Translations under genes and position numbers: made by a program
Shown: in pieces, positions 6,179 through 8,622 of the stretch
How positions within the stretch are numbered: the stretch's first letter is position 1
How the letters are laid out: the number at the start of each line of letters is the position of its first letter
From: JBJKRF01 sp046704785
Lineage (GTDB): Bacteria; Chloroflexota; Anaerolineae; Anaerolineales; Villigracilaceae
Reading direction: 5' to 3'
Length of the DNA: 8,622 nt
NCBI GenBank assembly: GCA_046704785.1
Contig: JBJKRF010000079.1
Coordinates: 1-8,622 of the forward strand
Notes under the pieces: model-generated
Databases searched by the model: none
What the model was told of the DNA's origin: nothing
The model's input: the letters and a program-made list of their open reading frames with translations, nothing else

Positions 6179-7393
6179 ATGCGTACCATTGTCGTCGAGA
6201 AAGACATCCCTCGCATTTTGCTGACCAAGGCTATTTCCCCACGTTGGCCTGGTTTTGTCTGGACGTCATTTTCTGCCGGTGGGTATCGTGAACTTCCCGA
6301 CCCACCCTTGCCGGGTGCACGTTGGCTGCGCGTTAGGAATGTGTCCTGTGGAATTTGCGCTACCGATCTTTCCTTACTCTATATGCATGCCGACCCGGCC
6401 ATTGCCCCGGCAGCTTTGCCCAGCGTTAACAAGTTTTTCCTCGGCCATGAGGCGGTCGGCGTTGTGACGGAAATCGGGCCCGGCGTGACGCGCTTCAGGC
6501 CCGGTGAGCGCGTCATCATGGACACACATTTCAACGGCGCCGATTGTCACACGCTCGAACTCGATCATCCCTGTGTGATGTGCGCGCACGGCGAACCCCA
6601 ATTTTGTTTGAATCGTCCCAATCACATTTGGCAAGGCCTCGGAGGCGGTTTCGGCGACGGCTATCTGACCCACGAGATGGCGCTTTACCCGTGCCCGCCG
6701 GCTCTGACGCCCGATCAGGCGGTTCTGGTCGAGCCGCTTTCGGTGGGGTTGCACGCCGTCTTGCGTTTTCCGCCACGGCCTGGTCAAAAAGTGCTGGTGC
6801 TTGGCATGGGCATCATCGGAATGGTCACACTAATGGCGGTCCATGCGGTTTGCCCAGAAGCGGAGGTCACTGCCGTAGCGCGCTATCCCTTCCAGGCGCA
6901 GATGGCCGAGAAGCTGGGGGCCAGGCATATCCTGTCGGGGCGGGAAGGCTATGCGGGGGTGGCGAAGCAGAGCGGCGGACAGTTCTTCTCTGCGCCGCTG
7001 AACAAGGGAATCGTCCTGGGGGGCTATGACCTCATCTACGACTGCGTCGCCAATGAGCGTACGGTCAACGACTCGTTGCGTTGGGTGCGTGCGGATGGAA
7101 CGGTGGTCATGATTGGCGCGCATATGCAGCCCATGCCGCACGTCGACCTGACGCCCATCTGGTACCAACAGGTCAATCTGGTAGGCGCTGTTGCGCATGG
7201 TATGGATACGTTCGAGGGCGAGAGGCGGCATACCTATGACTGGGTTTATGAATTTTATCGCCGCGGCAAGTACGATATTGGGGGCCTGATTACGCATCGT
7301 TTTCCTTTGGACGCTTATAAAGAAGCGATTCAACTGGCCGGCGCATCCAAAGGCAAAGCCAAGGCGATCAAAGTGATTTTCGATTACGTTTGA
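6179..7393 (+). CDS. Zinc-dependent medium-chain alcohol/polyol dehydrogenase
   Basis: This 404-residue MDR-superfamily enzyme oxidises an alcohol or reduces a carbonyl with NAD(P)(H). The catalytic zinc set is visible: C57 in CGICATDL, H90-E91 in GHEAVG, and E185 in VEPLSVG. The Rossmann motif is VLVLGMGIIG (205-214). The structural-zinc lobe is unusual: C132, C135 and C143 are in place, but the first position of the normal C-x2-C-x2-C-x7-C is D129, with an extra C123 further upstream. The protein has an N-terminal extension of about 30 residues before the GroES-like barrel, and a stretch near 255-280 that is longer than usual. The start has a weak GAGAG five bases upstream. It follows the 59-residue membrane protein by 20 bases in one operon. 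The substrate cannot be read from sequence. Confidence 0.92.
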   Translation: MRTIVVEKDIPRILLTKAISPRWPGFVWTSFSAGGYRELPDPPLPGARWLRVRNVSCGICATDLSLLYMHADPAIAPAALPSVNKFFLGHEAVGVVTEIGPGVTRFRPGERVIMDTHFNGADCHTLELDHPCVMCAHGEPQFCLNRPNHIWQGLGGGFGDGYLTHEMALYPCPPALTPDQAVLVEPLSVGLHAVLRFPPRPGQKVLVLGMGIIGMVTLMAVHAVCPEAEVTAVARYPFQAQMAEKLGARHILSGREGYAGVAKQSGGQFFSAPLNKGIVLGGYDLIYDCVANERTVNDSLRWVRADGTVVMIGAHMQPMPHVDLTPIWYQQVNLVGAVAHGMDTFEGERRHTYDWVYEFYRRGKYDIGGLITHRFPLDAYKEAIQLAGASKGKAKAIKVIFDYV

Positions 7394-7432
7394 ATTCATC
7401 GTAAACAAAGTAATTGGACATTAAGGTCAGAA

Positions 7433-7452
7433 GGTGACAGTTACCTGTCATC
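7433..7452. promoter_or_regulatory. Inverted repeat TGACAG-N4-CTGTCA
   Basis: A perfect 6-4-6 inverted repeat (7435-7440 and 7445-7450) lies 41 bases after the alcohol dehydrogenase stop. In RNA it extends to 8 pairs with a G-U. No T run follows, so it is a poor terminator. It may be an operator for a dimeric regulator. The rest of the 7394-7613 gap holds the direct repeat and promoter listed next. Confidence 0.35.
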
Positions 7453-7524
7453 GCCAAAAGTTCAAAAGACTTGGTTTATATTGTATTGAATGTGCCTGTT
7501 GCAAGATGGATGAAGTTTCACAAT

Positions 7525-7559
7525 ATCTCCATGAAATCTCCATACGGGCTTGATAAGAT
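7525..7559 (+). promoter_or_regulatory. Direct repeat and candidate promoter of the lipoprotein
   Basis: ATCTCCAT occurs twice (7525-7532 and 7536-7543) with an 11-base period, one helical turn. The repeat overlaps a weak -35 (ATGAAA, 7531-7536), which is 17 bases from TAAGAT (7554-7559) preceded by TG at 7551-7552, an extended -10. The arrangement resembles tandem sites of OmpR/PhoB-type activators next to a poor -35. Confidence 0.35.
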
Positions 7560-7613
7560 AAGCGTGTTTCGCCATATCGACCGAAACAATCTCGTGTCAA
7601 GGAGATTGATTGA

Positions 7614-8360
7614 ATGAAGAAAGTAATCTATGTGGCTGTGGTCTTGGCCTTGTTGACTGCAGGTTGTGGAGCGGCGGGGAATAATGCCTCTCAGTTTCAG
7701 GGATTTCGTCTGACGCGGGAGGCCTCGGGAGGTCAGGGCGGGGGATTCGGTGGTTTTAGTGGCGCGACCGAGACTCCGACGGTGCCCCCGGCGACCTCCA
7801 CCTCGCTTCCGCCTACCTCCACCTGGACGCCCTCCCCGGTTCCAAGCCCGACCGCGAATATGTTCCCCGTCGTAACGTTTACCGAAACGGCGAACTGCCG
7901 TAAAGGACCTTCGGTGGCTTACTATCACGTGCTGGCGTATGACAAGGGGCAAACGACCAAGGCCGCCGGTCGTTCTGAAGACAACAAGTGGGTCATGGTC
8001 CAGATTCCGAATGGCAGCGACTATTGTTGGGTTTCGGCCTCGACGATCGATGTCCCGACTGCGTTGACAAACCTGCGACTTATTCCACCGCAAGCATTGC
8101 CAGACGACCCGTTAGACTTTTCCATCACGCGGGTGGTGTGCGGCGACTATAATTTTGTCCACTTTTCGTGGAGTAACGTCCTTGGCGTGACGGGATATCG
8201 CCTCTACCGTGGTGATGAATTGATTGCAAATCCCACCACCGGCACAACGTACTGGCTGGATGAACCTCGAAATGCCAAAACGTATACCTATGCTTTGCAG
8301 GCTGTGAATGACTTTGGGTTTTCCCATACAATCTCGGTAACGGTTCCGGGTTGCCAGTAA
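7614..8360 (+). CDS. Lipoprotein with SH3-like and fibronectin-III-like regions
   Basis: The 248-residue protein begins with a lipoprotein signal peptide (MKK, hydrophobic core 4-14, TAGC with C18 as lipid site), so it should be anchored on the outer face of the membrane. Residues 39-50 are Gly-rich. Residues 51-81 are a Thr/Pro/Ser spacer of the kind common in Chloroflexota surface proteins. Residues about 86-146 look like a bacterial SH3 domain (NCRKGPSVAYYHVL ... KWVMVQI ... CWVSAS), with C95 and C138 able to pair. Residues about 150-246 look like a fibronectin-III-type beta sandwich (FSWSNVLGVTGYRLYRG ... YALQAVNDFGFS), with C176 and C247 possibly paired. The start has AAGGAG (7599-7604) nine bases upstream. 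No enzyme motif is seen; cell-wall or surface binding is likely. The gene ends 41 bases before a terminator-like hairpin. Confidence 0.85.
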   Translation: MKKVIYVAVVLALLTAGCGAAGNNASQFQGFRLTREASGGQGGGFGGFSGATETPTVPPATSTSLPPTSTWTPSPVPSPTANMFPVVTFTETANCRKGPSVAYYHVLAYDKGQTTKAAGRSEDNKWVMVQIPNGSDYCWVSASTIDVPTALTNLRLIPPQALPDDPLDFSITRVVCGDYNFVHFSWSNVLGVTGYRLYRGDELIANPTTGTTYWLDEPRNAKTYTYALQAVNDFGFSHTISVTVPGCQ

Positions 8361-8401
8361 ATATTGTCATCGCCGTCAGATCTTTTGTGGCTTCTTTTCT
8401 T

Positions 8402-8432
8402 CATTTCCCCTTCGTATCGAGAAGGGGAAATG
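8402..8432 (+). terminator. Terminator-like hairpin, host site of the intron
   Basis: CATTTCCCCTTC (8402-8413) pairs perfectly with 8421-8432 over 12 bp, with a 7-base loop. It follows the lipoprotein gene as its transcription terminator would, but only TCGTT comes next before the intron begins at 8438. The T run, if there was one, would now lie beyond the intron's 3' end or be lost. Confidence 0.75.
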
Positions 8433-8437
8433 TCGTT

Positions 8438-8622
8438 GTGCGCCCAGCATGGGCGTTGACTAGAGGGTGAAAGACCCTTATGGAGGTTGATTGCACCAAC
8501 CATTAGCCAAGAGCAAGGGCGTTGTCGCGAGGCAAGGTCTGGAGGAAGCTGGAGGCAAACTTGCGACTTGAGGAACACGAACCTGATAAGAGGCCGTGAG
8601 GCTGGGCGAGTTAGCCAAAGAT
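8438..8622 (+). mobile_element. Group II intron, 5' part of domain I, probably class C
   Basis: The sequence starts with the group II 5' end GTGCG and continues as a compact RNA. Stems seen are CGCCC/GGGCG (8441-8445 with 8451-8455), AGGGT/ACCCT closed by GAAAG (8464-8468 with 8474-8478), and a stem over 8480-8503 (ATGG/CCAT). Then come TTAGCC (8503-8508), GCAAGGG (8513-8519), AGGAAGC and GGCAAAC (8543-8560), and GAGGAACACGAAC (8570-8582). Order and wording match domain I of the Oceanobacillus iheyensis class IIC intron as I remember it. The place, five bases past a terminator-type stem-loop, is the known IIC insertion preference. The window ends inside domain I, so the reverse transcriptase (domain IV), domain V and the 3' splice site are not seen. 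Whether the element is complete or mobile cannot be told. Confidence 0.88.

Noticed and set aside
7471..7487. TTGGTT and TATATT as promoter elements
   Set aside because: The two hexamers overlap the same short stretch and no partner lies at 16-18 bases.
7518..8093. 191-codon minus-strand frame over the lipoprotein
   Set aside because: Arg/Gly-rich antisense of the Gly and Thr/Pro spacer; the plus-strand gene has a lipobox, domains and a Shine-Dalgarno.
8288..8578. Minus-strand 96-codon frame across the terminator and intron
   Set aside because: It crosses the lipoprotein end, a hairpin and structured intron RNA; no coding signature.
1..8622. CRISPR array, tRNA, rRNA, insertion sequence or defence system
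   Set aside because: No regular repeat-spacer pattern, no tRNA-like fold, no transposase and no defence domains were seen.

Overview
The window reads as ordinary chromosome of a bacterium with moderate to slightly high GC. It probably belongs to the Chloroflexota (an Anaerolineae-like lineage). That assignment is an inference from the Thr/Pro-rich spacer in the lipoprotein, the stand-alone VKOR protein, the style of the histidine kinase and the gene mix; it is not proven by a marker gene. No rRNA, tRNA or CRISPR array is visible.

Layout. Positions 141-893 (+) encode a short soluble histidine-kinase-like ATPase with a degenerate or missing H-box. It converges on a minus-strand block at a hairpin near 906-936. 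The minus-strand block, read from 5835 down to 977, runs: a YbaK/ProX-type aminoacyl-tRNA deacylase; a full-length bifunctional RelA/SpoT (p)ppGpp synthetase/hydrolase with its own promoter and terminator; then a tight three-gene operon of moeA (molybdenum cofactor synthesis), a VKOR-type disulfide-forming membrane protein, and a small Cys-motif protein with a very acidic tail. Rightward from a good sigma70-type promoter at 5915-5943 run a previously easy-to-miss 59-residue single-pass membrane protein (5979-6158) and a zinc-dependent medium-chain alcohol dehydrogenase (6179-7393). A lipoprotein with SH3-like and fibronectin-III-like parts follows at 7614-8360, preceded by an 11-bp-period direct repeat.

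Right edge. Immediately after the lipoprotein's terminator-like hairpin (8402-8432), the sequence becomes the 5' part of a group II intron starting GTGCG at 8438 and running off the window. Its domain I motifs and its position just past a terminator stem-loop point to class C (IIC). This is the only mobile element in the window. Its catalytic domains V/VI and any reverse transcriptase would lie beyond the edge.

How the genes fit together. The left block combines translation quality control, stringent response, Moco synthesis and extracytoplasmic disulfide formation. Three genes (kinase, ybaK-like, rel) have a -10 box only 6-12 bases before the ATG and no clear Shine-Dalgarno, which suggests leaderless or nearly leaderless mRNAs. 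The other genes mostly have good Shine-Dalgarno sequences. I see no new defence or biosynthetic system. The points most worth a second look are the IIC intron at a terminator, the kinase without a phosphorylatable His, the VKOR/acidic-protein pair, and the hairpin inside the start of rel.
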